Origin: Brachypodius melanocephalos
Lineage: Eukaryota; Chordata; Aves; Passeriformes; Pycnonotidae
Reading direction: 5' to 3'
Assembly (NCBI GenBank): GCA_013398615.1
Contig: VZSR01003818.1
Location: forward strand, 443,034 to 507,033
Length of the DNA: 64,000 nucleotides
Shown: positions 35,601-47,100 of the stretch, piece after piece
Numbering within the stretch: position 1 is the first letter of the stretch
Layout: every line of letters begins with the position of its first letter
Translations under genes and position numbers: made by a program
Notes under the pieces: generated by a model
Databases searched by the model: none
What the model saw: only the letters and a program-made list of their open reading frames with translations
What the model was told of the DNA's origin: nothing

Positions 35601-38081
35601 AAAATTCAGAAAATCCTTTCTAAACTCTCTGGCTACTTGATCTTTCCGATCACTCAGTTTAGGGCGAAAGAGGCAAAACCCACAGTGCTCGTGTGCTAAT
35701 TGAACTCCTGAGATTTCATCCTGCAAAGCAGCCTGGCAGGCTCGGGGAGCTCTCGCACAGCCGGTGGGCACGGGCACCGTCCCTGCTCTGCCAGGTGCGG
35801 TGGCCACCACAGAGGCCACCCAGGTGCAGACCCCCAGCCCCTCATACACACCTGCATCTCCCTGACGCTGCTGGGGTGGTAGTACTCGCTGTGCTCCGAG
35901 GCCAGCAGCGCCTGGCACAGGTTGAACTTCTGGAAGTTGAGCAGGGAGGAGCACTTCTCATCCGGGATCTCCTCCTTGGCCATCCAGTAGACGGTGGTGA
36001 GGACGGCCACCTTCGCCGGGTTCACCTCCACCTTGATGACCGAGCGCAGCTCGGGGTGGCCGTGGACGCGGGTCTCGAAGGCCAGCTGCTCCCGGTTCAC
36101 GGCCAGCGCCTGGCGGTGCGCCCCGGAGGTGACGTGCCGCAGCAGCGCGTGCCGCTGGAAGTTGTCCGTGCCCACGGTAAAGGCGTTCTCCGCTTTACCG
36201 TGCTTGTTCTTCACCAGTGCCTGGCGACACTCTATGCAAAACATGAGCTTCCTCTCATAGTCAAACTCCAGCCAGGTAAATTCTTCCTTCCAGTGTTCAT
36301 TGAAATAGCGTTTACACTTTTTATTGGAATTGGAAGTTTCCCCGGCTGGCTTTTTCCCTGGAGGCACCATGCTGCTGTGGCTGGGAAATCAACTACGGCT
36401 GAACCGCACCGTGCCTTGAGGAGCAGCCTGCACATTTAATTTAGTAAGAAGGTCTATTACCACTCTCCTGGTCCGACTGGAGATGAAAGAGACACAAGGG
36501 AAAGGGATTAGGGCCCTGCAAACCTCAGCCGGGGCTCAGCTGTGGTGGCACAGTGACAGTGGCACGGTGACAGCAGCGGTGACGGCAGTGCTGAGGGCAG
36601 GTCAGGCTGTGCAACAGCCCCAGCACCACATGGGGGGATCCCATCAAGCACCTCATCAGCATCACCAGAAGCTCTCGGTGTCACTGGTGGGACTGGCACA
36701 CACACATACGCTCCCATCACCTCAGGAACACCCACACGCTTCCCCTGGAGCAGCCTTCCCCACTGTGCTGGCACTGGGAAGGTGAGGAAGGCTCAGCGCT
36801 GGCTGAAACGCCCAAAAAAGAGCGTTCAGCCCCAGAGGAGCAGCACCCGCTGGTGGCAGTGAGTGCCAGGGCCCTGGAGCTGAACAAGGGTGACTGGGAG
36901 CTAGCTCAGACACACGAGCTTGTGTGCACATGTATGCTCTCAGTCCTGGCTTGTCTCTCTTCCAGGGAATTGCCAAAGCTGTGGCAGGTCCCATGGCAGC
37001 AGAGCCATGCTTTGCACATTCAGTGGCATCCCAGCGTCTCTCCCAGGGGATGACACACCCGATCCACTACAGGCCAGGCTCCCAAATATCTACTGAGCTA
37101 GAGGCTGTAAAGCACTTAAACATGTAACCAAACCAGGACCTGAAGGGCTTAAGCATTCACTTAACCTCCTCTCTACACGTCAGGCCCACTCAGGCTGATC
37201 CTCACATTTATCCATGAACCGGACCGAAAATCCAAACTGAGCCTTGATAAAGGTGTTGGTAAGAGGAGGAGGAAGAACTCAATGCTGCATGGGGAAGGGG
37301 GAGAAGCAAAAGGCAGAGGAAAAAAGAAAGAACATGAACACTCAGCAGCAGGGAAACTGGGGAATGCCATCAGTCCACATGATTTGCTGAGACACCGATA
37401 AGGAACTTAGGGTTTTTCTGAAGAACAAGCCCNNNNNNNNNNNNNNNNNNNNNNNNNNNNNNNNNNNNNNNNNNNNNNNNNNNNNNNNNNNNNNNNNNNN
37501 NNNNNNNNNNNNNNNNNNNNNNNNNNNNNNNNGGCGGGGGTTGGGATGGAGCAGAGCGCCGTGGCACCCCTTTCCACCAGCACCCATTCCCGCAGCACCC
37601 GTGGTGCTCTGGCACCAGCCCAGCACCCCTCACTGCCGCTGCCCACGGGCAAGAGCAGCACTGCGCATCGTGGGGGGCTCGGCAGCAGCTCGGGATGTGT
37701 GGGGGGGGTCACACTCCGGTCCCCCCACCAGCCTGCTTCTCCCCCCGCCGAGAAGTTTGGGCAGGATCAGGATTTACTCGTGAATCTGCCCTGACCCTCG
37801 TCCCTGGTGGATCAGCCCTGGCTCGCCGTGCCCGTCAGGGTGAGCGGAGCAGCCCCAGCGCCCAGCCCAGCGTGCCCAGCCCAGCGTGCCCACCCCGCTC
37901 ACCCGCCCCTACATACGTACCATGGAAAGGCTGCCATAAGCTTTGGGATGAGGGAAGGGGGCTTGCAAACTTCCCAGATTTTAAACAAGGAAAAAAAAAA
38001 TCACCTAATTTTAAAAAAAAAAATTATTAAATAAAAAAACCCCACAAAACCAAAACAAACCCAGCCAAACAACGCAAAGCC

Positions 38082-38112
<31 letters not shown>

Positions 38113-41100
38113 AAAAAAACAAACAGCAGCGGGATGTTTGGGAGGCGGCACCGCCCCGCAGCCCCCGCGGCACCGAGCTGCGGGAACAAAGCCTGCGGCG
38201 GCCGCCCGCGCTCACCGGAGCACCGGAGCAGCCATCTTGCTGCGAGCGGCGTCTGGATCACCGATGCTGCCGGCAGCCCACGGCGGCAGTGGCCACTAGC
38301 GGTGGCCGCGGTGGAGAAGGCCGCGAGGCCGTGGCCGGGCCACGGGGACAGCGGAGGTGGTGGCTGCGCCGTGGGCACCGGCCCCTGGGGACGGGGAGCG
38401 CACGGAGCCGTGCCCTGTGCCCGCCGCATGCTCACCTGCACGGAGCCCTTCCCCCAAGGTGCGAGGAGAGTGGGCATCGGGTGCCCGGGGATCGCTAGCC
38501 TGGGTGTTTTAGCTGAGAGCCGGGCACATGCAGCGGGGTGAGCTGCAGGAGGGTTTTTGCAGCCAGCCAGGACCGGTGGCTCTGGGTTTCGGAAGTGTTC
38601 TGCAAGCAGCTGTGGGCAGAGCAGCCCCTCCAGCCGTGGACACGGAGTTTCGGCAGGATCCGAGTCCAAGCCCTTTAGGGAACGCCAGGTGTTCCTGCTT
38701 ACCTGCACTCCTGGTCCGTAGCTAGCTAGTCCTGGTCCATGGCTGAAACCCAGCCCCGTGCCCCAGGGCTCCCTAACGAGCAGAGGGTTCCTCACATCCC
38801 AAAAAACTTTCTTTCAGCAATAAATGCAGGTGAAATTTAGAGCCTCTCGATTACTTTCAGAAAGAGGATTTTGTGCCACCTTAGCTTTCCCCAAACAAGG
38901 TTCCTGAGAACACTGAAATCCCAAGGGGCACCAGTGTCCTGTAGGACTCTTAATGGGAACCTGGCTCCTTGTTTCCCAGCACATATCCTGTGCCTGGGAG
39001 CAGAAGGATGCTCCCAGCCAGACTCGCCCATCTCCCGGTGTGGAGTTGGGCCACGAGGAGGGATGTGTCCCACCGGAATTTGCCTGGATTAGGAGCTGCA
39101 TTGTACCTGGCTCCGGCTGGCTGTGCACCAGGGGGGTCTGGCGGCCCCCGGTTAATTCCCCTCTTTAGGCTCCTCCACATGTCCCGGGGCAAGAGGCTCT
39201 TCCTGGTCTGGGGACATTCTTGCCGAGCCACCTCGGCCCAGGGTTAATGAGAGCTGGAGGTGGTGAAACCAGAGCCGGCTCCCGGGGTGAAAACGCCCGA
39301 TTTATTCTTGTGCTAATGCCGCGAGAAAAGAGGATTGAGCCTTTTTAATGAGTTTTTAGGCAGGAGCCTGCTGCATCCCCTGGTCCCATTCCCTGGTTCC
39401 CAGCATCCAGAGCAGGACGGCAAAGGTCTGCGACCCCAAGTTAGCAGTGGCTGGAACCAACTCCACTTCCCATGGGGACCCCTGCACGGAACCCCTGCAC
39501 TGGGATCCAGTGGACTCCAGAAGAGAACACGCTTGCTCTGCCTGCTCCATGCAAGGGGCAAGGCTGAGACCACTGACCCCTTCTCTCCTGCAAACCCATT
39601 CCTGCTGGAAGCCTCGAGCTTTCACACGAATTTTGGGCAGCATTTATAGGATGCCCCGGACCCTGCCGAGCACCCTGCCCTCACATAGCTGCCAGATGTC
39701 AGACGTCCTTCCTAAAGGAACTGGAGATACTCCTGTTTACCTCCGTGCAGCAGCAGCAGCCGCCTTGGCTCGGGCCAGTTGTTGCTATTTTTCCCGACTG
39801 TGCCGTGCCTGAGGAGCTGGGTGGGCAGGTGCCCCGGGCTCACCAGCACATCCATCATCCCCGCGGCACGAGGGCGGCAGCAGCCATGAGCCACAGTTTC
39901 CATCTGAGTCCCAGTTTCCACTGTCATCCCACACCTCCTGCAGCCAGAGCGGATCCCAGGTACGCAGCTCCCATTGGGATGCTCCGGGCCGGTCCCTGGC
40001 ACCCCTTCCAGCACTCCAGCCCCACATCCATGGATGGGTTCCCCGAGGGTTTTTTACTGCATCTGTAAGAAGCTGAACAGAAGAGACCAACCCCAGCCCT
40101 ATTACCTTAAAAAATTTTAAATCCCCGACTCCAAAGATATTTATGAGATTTTGTTTCCATCCCTGCTCTAAGCCAGTCAGGCTCTGGGAAATGACGCACA
40201 CTCTTCCCGCAGGGAAGCGGAGGTGCTGGTGTTCCCAAAGCTGCTGACCCCAGGGAGCCCCATCCCTGCACAGCCCCCAGTTCTCCTGCCCACCCACCTC
40301 GCTGTGCCTGGCTCCACCAGCTCTCTCACCCCTGGCCATCACAGGGCACGGGGTAGGAAAGACCCAGCAGCCTGCAGGTCCCTGCTCACCCTCTGCACCC
40401 AAAACCCCAGCTGTGACAGCCCCCCAAATGAACTGGGAGCATGCAGGGGAGGAAGGACTCATGGGAGCTGCCCGGCTGCATCCCTCGCACCCGAAGGTGG
40501 TGACAGCTCAGCTTCATCTCTGCCGTGTGTGGCAGAGGGGGAAGGCTGTGAGGAGCCGCTGTCTCATGTGGGAGAGAGCACCCGGCACCGTGTCAGCTCA
40601 GCCAAATCAAAAATATTCCTGCAGCCCCCGGGCTGGTGCCTTGATGGGCGGATCTGGCAAGGACATGGCCTGCGGGATGTGCAGACACTGGGAGGGACAC
40701 GGGGAGGAGAATGTGCTCCCATGCAGAGAAGGGGATGGGACACACACTGGGGGACCCCAATATTTCCCAGCTGTGTCTCAGCTCTCCTGCACAACTCAGG
40801 GGGCTGTTCCTCCTCTGCTGGGGGTCCCCTTCTAGCACCACTATGGGAACAAAGACTCTGGCTCCAGCACGCTCAGGTCCTTGTGGAGGAGCTTGGATGG
40901 GCAGTGGGCCATAGATAGGGAACCATGGGGTGGTGCTGGAGAAGAAGCCCCCCAACTTGCTGACATGGGACCCCCCCCCACACCCCACAGCCACTGCCAG
41001 CTTGCAGGATGCAGCCTCGTGCCTCGTTCCTCTGCACAGCCTTGTCACAACCTTCAGCTGCGTGACTGCAGCTGGCAGGGAACAAGCCTTGAAATAAACT

Positions 41101-44100
41101 CAGATGACATTCCTGCAAACTCTGGACATGGCCACAACAGGATTACTGAGCTGGGCTGGGGAAGGGGGGAGCATGCTCATCTCTCCCCGCTGGCGACCCC
41201 AGCTCCAGGCTGAGGCTCCTCTGAGCAGCAGCTGAGAAGGGCAAAGCCTTTTGTCAAGGAGCAGAAGGAGAGACAGGGTGATCTCCCTCTCTGGGCTTCC
41301 TCTAGTCCATGCACCTGGTCCTTGGAAGGCAGCCTGGCTGCATCTGCCTCCCCAGGAGCTTCACCCCACAACACTGATATCAAAAACAGCTGCTGAGAAG
41401 AAAAACTGGCCATCAGTCTTGCTCTATCAAGCATCTTTTCCTCCTTTGTCCACAAGCATTGAGCCCAGCTCCCTCTGGATTTTAATTCCCAACACACCCC
41501 CATCTGCCAGGTAATGATCTGAAAAATCAGCATTTAAGGATGCCTCCCCCAGCAGAGATTCCAATCAGCTCAGTGTCCCCTGTGTCACAGCCAGCAGTGC
41601 TGCCAGGCTGGTGCAGCCCAGCCAAGAGCCCACCAACCTCTGCCACAGGTCCTGAGGGGCTTGGGAGGGATGTGGGCTCATCCTGACTGGAGGCAGCAGA
41701 AGGGAGGTGGCAAGCACTGAACCCTGATCTGGGCTCCACTGCCCACAGCCCTGCCCACCCCTGCCTGGGTGGTGAGGGAGAGGGCCGGGTCCTCCTGAGA
41801 GATGGAGAGCTCAGGAGTGCACCAGAGCCCCTGATCAGTGCAGCTTTTATTCTGGACACTGTTTAAATTGTAAAAATTGCAGCCAAGTCCAATTCATTAC
41901 AGCTGAGGAATGGCTGACAGAAATGAAAAGGGAGAAAAGCTCCTCAGATTGATGCTTTCTCACCATTCCAGTGAAATAACCAATTTGGAACAAATTAGGG
42001 GCTCCCGTCTCCACCAGCCTTTTGAATTGCCTCCAAGCCAACGCACATTTTTCATAGTGCAGCGTTTCTTCCATTAGCAGTGAAAATTAATGATTTCTAT
42101 TATTGAAGCACCTGAAGGCAGGTGCCTCCCTCACACAGCTGGGGCTGGGCTGGCACTGAGCCCCCAGAGAGCCAAGAAGACCCATGAGAAGACAGACAGG
42201 CTCAGAGGGGATAAGTGACACGGCCAGGGCCAGCTGGTAGGTCAGTGGCAGAGCCAGGCTCCAGCCAGTGGCCAGCCCTGCTGGGCTGTTCCCTCTCACC
42301 AGTGCCATCCCAGATGTGCCACAGCACTGCACACAGACCACCACGGTGATGCCTAAACCACTGCATGTGACAGTGTCACAGCTGTCCCCAAGTTCCCTCT
42401 AAGCAGTGAAACCTCGTGGGCTTCAGCCAGTCCCAGCTTTGCTCGAGTAGGGGGAAAAGGGGAAATTTCCCCAGGGGTGCCCACCAACTCAGACTTCAGG
42501 AGGGCAAGTCCTGGGGGACCAAAAGGATTTCAAACCCCAACCCACTCACATGTTTCCCCTGCCAGGTTTTAGAGAGACCAAAGCCCTTCACCTCTCCTCG
42601 CCTGCTCTGCTCCCAGCACTATTCCCTGAGCACAACTCCCCAACAGCTGAAACACACAACTCCCCTGTAACCACAGCTGCCCCACAGCCAGGATGGTCGT
42701 GCCTAGGGTTTGGAAGATGACACACATCTGTCATTATTTTTTTAATTAAATTTTTATTTCCTGCCTCTAGTATTTCATTGTAATTTCCGCCACTCCTACC
42801 CAGGCCGTGCTAATAGAATCACTCTGGAGGAGAGTGGGAGCAGCCAGCCCACTCCTTCCAACATCCCGCTCAGGAAAGGCAAAAAAAAGCAATCTGCTAA
42901 ATCCCCAGCCCCTGCAGTCATTACAAGCTCAGGGACATCAGGTGGGTGCTGAAACAAAGCATCAAAGCCTCAGTGCCGCCAGCACCTGCCAGGAGCATCG
43001 GCACTGAAAAACTTTTTTAAAAAGTTCACATTTGCTCAAAATACTTGTTAGCAGTTCATTACTGCAGCAAGGTGAGGTCTAATTAAAAATGGACTAAAGA
43101 GATTTGTGAATTAGATCCTCTGCTTGATGCTGGAGACACAGTGATATTTTCTAGCCCACATCATCCTGGAGGTCAAGATTAGATGACAGCTTGGTCTAAA
43201 AATACTCTGAAGGGGAGGCTGAGGCTGTTGGAGGAGGTCAGAGCCCCCTATGCCACCCCAAAATGTTGCTCAGGGTTGAAACCAGGGGACAGATGTGTCC
43301 CCCAGGACATTGCTTGGAGCAAGTCTCAGTAATAAAAACAACTGCTGCATTTACAGGGAAATCCACCCAAAACAACCACAGGGAAAGCTTGGTCCCACCA
43401 TCTGCCAAAGGACCCCTAAAGCCAAATCCAGCAGCTCAGTGGGGCCAGGCTCCCCACACTGTCACCCCCACAGCTCTCCAGAGGGCTGGAATCACCATGA
43501 GAGCACTATCTGACCATCACGTTCTTCCACCTGGAGCAACAAGGTGCTGGCATGGGGATCATCACTGAGCCCAAGACACTGCGGGGTCAAAATTAAAGCT
43601 TTAGTGGCTATTCAATGTTTCCTCCACATCTGAGGCCACACAGAGTGAAAAGCAAGCTCTGGAGTTGGATTTTTGGTTGTCTTTTAAGCCTGCTTTGCCT
43701 GACAAGTATTCCAGATAAATATCCCAAGTAGAGTTACACATTCCAGAGAGACAGGGAAAGACATTTCAGAGAAAAGATTGTGTTTCAAACCATTACAAAA
43801 ATTAAACTGATCCATGGAAGACAGCTGGGGCCAGCTTGTGAGACAGGCACCCCAGCATGGGCACCTGACCGATGTGCCAGGCTAACAACATCCATGTTCC
43901 TGGCCTGACTGCCCTCGGGCAACCACGGGGCAAGCACATGCCAGCCACACGCTACCAGGCGTGCCCATGCCTACATGGATGTGCACAGCACACACACACA
44001 CACACAAGGAGAGAAGAAGCACCACTGTCCACAGGGATGTGCCAGACCCATCGCTGCCAGCAGCCAGGGGCCACGCTCCCTCCCCAGCACCTGCCGCAAA

Positions 44101-47100
44101 GTTAACGCCGATAAACAACAAAACCACTAAAATTACCGGCCCCGAATCCGCACGAAATGAGAACAGCGTCACGTTCTGTTTGCTGCTCTGCTTCTCGAGT
44201 CCACACCGGCCAAGCCTGGCCACGGAGCTCCACCAGCGGCCACCTGGCCACCCTGGCCGGTCACCCTCGCAAGGACACTGCCGGCCGCTCTCCCCCAGCC
44301 TCACATCACACAAAAAGCATCAAACGTTTGCGTCGCAGGTGCAGCAGAAACACAAGTTGGAGCTGACACCCAGACAAAGAGCAAGGGCAAAATCCAGCCC
44401 CGTCAGCACACAACCTTTTCCCTCCTCTTTCTGCAGCCCTGGGAAAAATCAATAAGATGCAGTGAGTCAAACTCAGCTTGAATCCCGTAAGTAATTAGGA
44501 TTAGCAGGCTGGGAGCCGAGGGAACAGGCTGCCTATGTGCTGGGCGGGGAGGGACCATTTTGTGGGTGTAGGGTACAGCCTCAGCTGATGCAAATAACAC
44601 GAGCAGCTCTTTTACGGGTTTTTCAGGCAGAACGGCAATAAGGAATGGGAACGACATGATTCGCTTAGAAACAAGAAAATCTCACGAGGATAATTTGGGG
44701 TGCCGAGCCCTGCTGGGAACAGAATGGGGACCCCACAGGTGAATCAATATTTGAGTTTGATGGCGAGCCCATTTCCAGCCCCTCACTCTGAGCCCAGACT
44801 CCTTGAGTACCGCTTATTCCCGAGGTTCTTTCCCGGCAGTAAATAACCCACCTCAGTGTTTCACTATTTAGAATTAAGTTACTAGCCAAAATCGCAAAGT
44901 GGAGAAGAAACCCCCCACATACAGTCTGCGCAGAGCTCCCGGCAAAATAAGAACCAATTCCGTGTGTTTCTCTCCATAAAGAACAGCTCGGACGCCGAAA
45001 AGTGCCCTTTCCTCCAGCTGAAGGAACCCGGCAGAAGACGGGAGTGCCAAAGCCGGGAGCGGTAGCCCCGGGACAGCGGCCAGGCGAAATCCCGGTCCCA
45101 CTCCCCGCGAACACCACCGACCCCCGACCCCCGCGGCTGCCCCGGCCCCGCCGCACCCCCGAGCAGCGGCTCCGTCAGGGGCGAGCGAGGGGGGATGAAG
45201 GAGCGATGGAGGGGAGAGAGATGGAAGGCGACGGCGAGAGATGAGGCTGCGGGAAAGTTGCGTTTCACCCACCTAGAAGCATTTTGGATGCGGCTGCGTC
45301 GCCTCCGCGCTGCTGGTGCCTCCCGCTCGCCGGGCAGAGCTGCGGGCAGGGCCGGGCGGGCGCACCCCCGCTCCCACCGCCCCTCGCCCCGCGTCCGGCC
45401 CCGCCTCGGCCCCGCAGGAGCGCGGGGGGAGAAGCTGCCGGAGCTGCCGGGTACCAGCGTGGAAATGGGCGGGGGGACCGGGCGCTCCCCCTCCCCGCAC
45501 AGCCGCCCCCGCGTCGGGGCTGCCTGAGCCCCGAAACTTGGGGTGAAGGGAGGGAACCCTCAACGCCTCCGCTGCACCTCGGGGGCTCTCTTGGAGAGTC
45601 CTCTGAGGTGACTGCTTTGGGGGGGACACGTGCCGAAATGCCCCTGTGGGTCTCCCCCGCCGGGTTTGCTCGGAGAGGGGAGACTCAGCGGCAGCCAGGC
45701 AGCCCCGAGCCCCAGGAAAGGCTCGCCGGCAGCGGGGACCGCGTGTCCCTGCCTGGTGACCGCGGCTCTCTGCTCCGTTCAGCCCCAGCCCTGAGTGCTG
45801 GAAACACACGGGCTCTGACCCAGCCGTGTCATCAACTTGTGGAGTGACACGAGTGGACACGGGCAGCCTGGCCCGGGTGGGGTGTTCATCTCTCATGATT
45901 GGGGTTTTCATGAGCCCAGGGCCCACTGTCCTCCCCATCAGTTCATCAGCAAAGACTGTGGCAGTTGGGCTCCTCATGGCAGCACCTTCTCTGTGCTGAC
46001 TTTTGGCTGCTTCTTGGGAGGCAAGGCTCATGACTTGCTTACATTGCTGCCCTTTAAACAGGGAAATAATGAAAAACCTGCTTGTGAAAAGGGGAAACAA
46101 TCACCTTCCCTGCCTCCCTGAACAGGAGACAAGAACAAGGAAGGAATTAAATATTTTTCTCAAGTCAAACAATACAAGCAGTTGGGCAGAAACCGCCGGG
46201 CCATAAGCAGAGTGAAAATGAACATGTTAAACCATGAGATCCTTGAGTCTCTTCCCGTGTACCACAGCCAGACTAGGCACTTTTGGGGTAAATTACAGAA
46301 TTTTGATGCACTGAAAAGCACTAAAGCCATTAGGGCCCCTTTGGGTGCTGCTGCAGGGCCAGGGCACACCATGGGTCTTTCTCTCAGACTTCACCCCGGC
46401 TCGGCTGGCACTGGCAGAGCCCCGGGCAGGGTGTTGCTGTCAGGGTCGTTAACAGCAGCAGTAAGTTTAGCCGGGGCACTCGCTAATCCGGGATTGACAG
46501 CTGGCCCCGCACGCCTGGCCGGGCCTCCCGCAGGCTATTTAAACCCGATATTAATTTGTTTAATGTCATCAGCAGTTTGGCGTTACTGCAGGGAGTGTCG
46601 AGCAGAGGGAGCTGGAAATGTAAAGACTGAGAGGAGCAGGGGGCTGACAACCATACGATGTTTGTTCTCCTTTCCTCGGAGATAACCACAAACCGTGAGC
46701 AAGCCTGGCATCTCCTGACCTCCAGCCCCTCTGGCAGGGCCCGGCTGGACCGATTTACAGCCCTGACCCTCCTCCATTTGCCCTCACCCCAGCCCCTTCA
46801 GTTCTACCCAGCAATTCCCTCAATAAATCCTCTCCCATGCTGCATTTATCCCAGCCAGGCGAGCAGGTCCTGGCCGGCATCGAGCCGGAGTGACACGGAG
46901 GGGTGGGAGGGAGGAACGGTGGTGTGGGATGCTGCACTTTGTGGCCGAGCCTTTGAGGCCAGCTGGAGCAGAGGCTAATTACAGGTGCTGATTACAGCCC
47001 CTGCCATTAACGCCTCCGGCCCTCCCTGCCCAGCCCAGCGGATCATTGGAATTTCCCAGCTCTGCAGTGTGGGTCCCTCCGGTGCATAACTTGCTATATT

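Larger units (their letters stand above)
37900..38450 (-). promoter_or_regulatory. C17orf113: CpG-rich region, likely C17orf113 promoter
   Basis: A CpG-dense block (mainly 38140-38450) surrounds a YY1-type motif (GCCATCTTG at 38231-38239, CAAGATGGC on the minus strand) about 1.8 kb upstream of the C17orf113 start. It is split by an A-rich tract at 37988-38110. YY1 sites at this position are typical of TATA-less starts. Confidence 0.5.
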
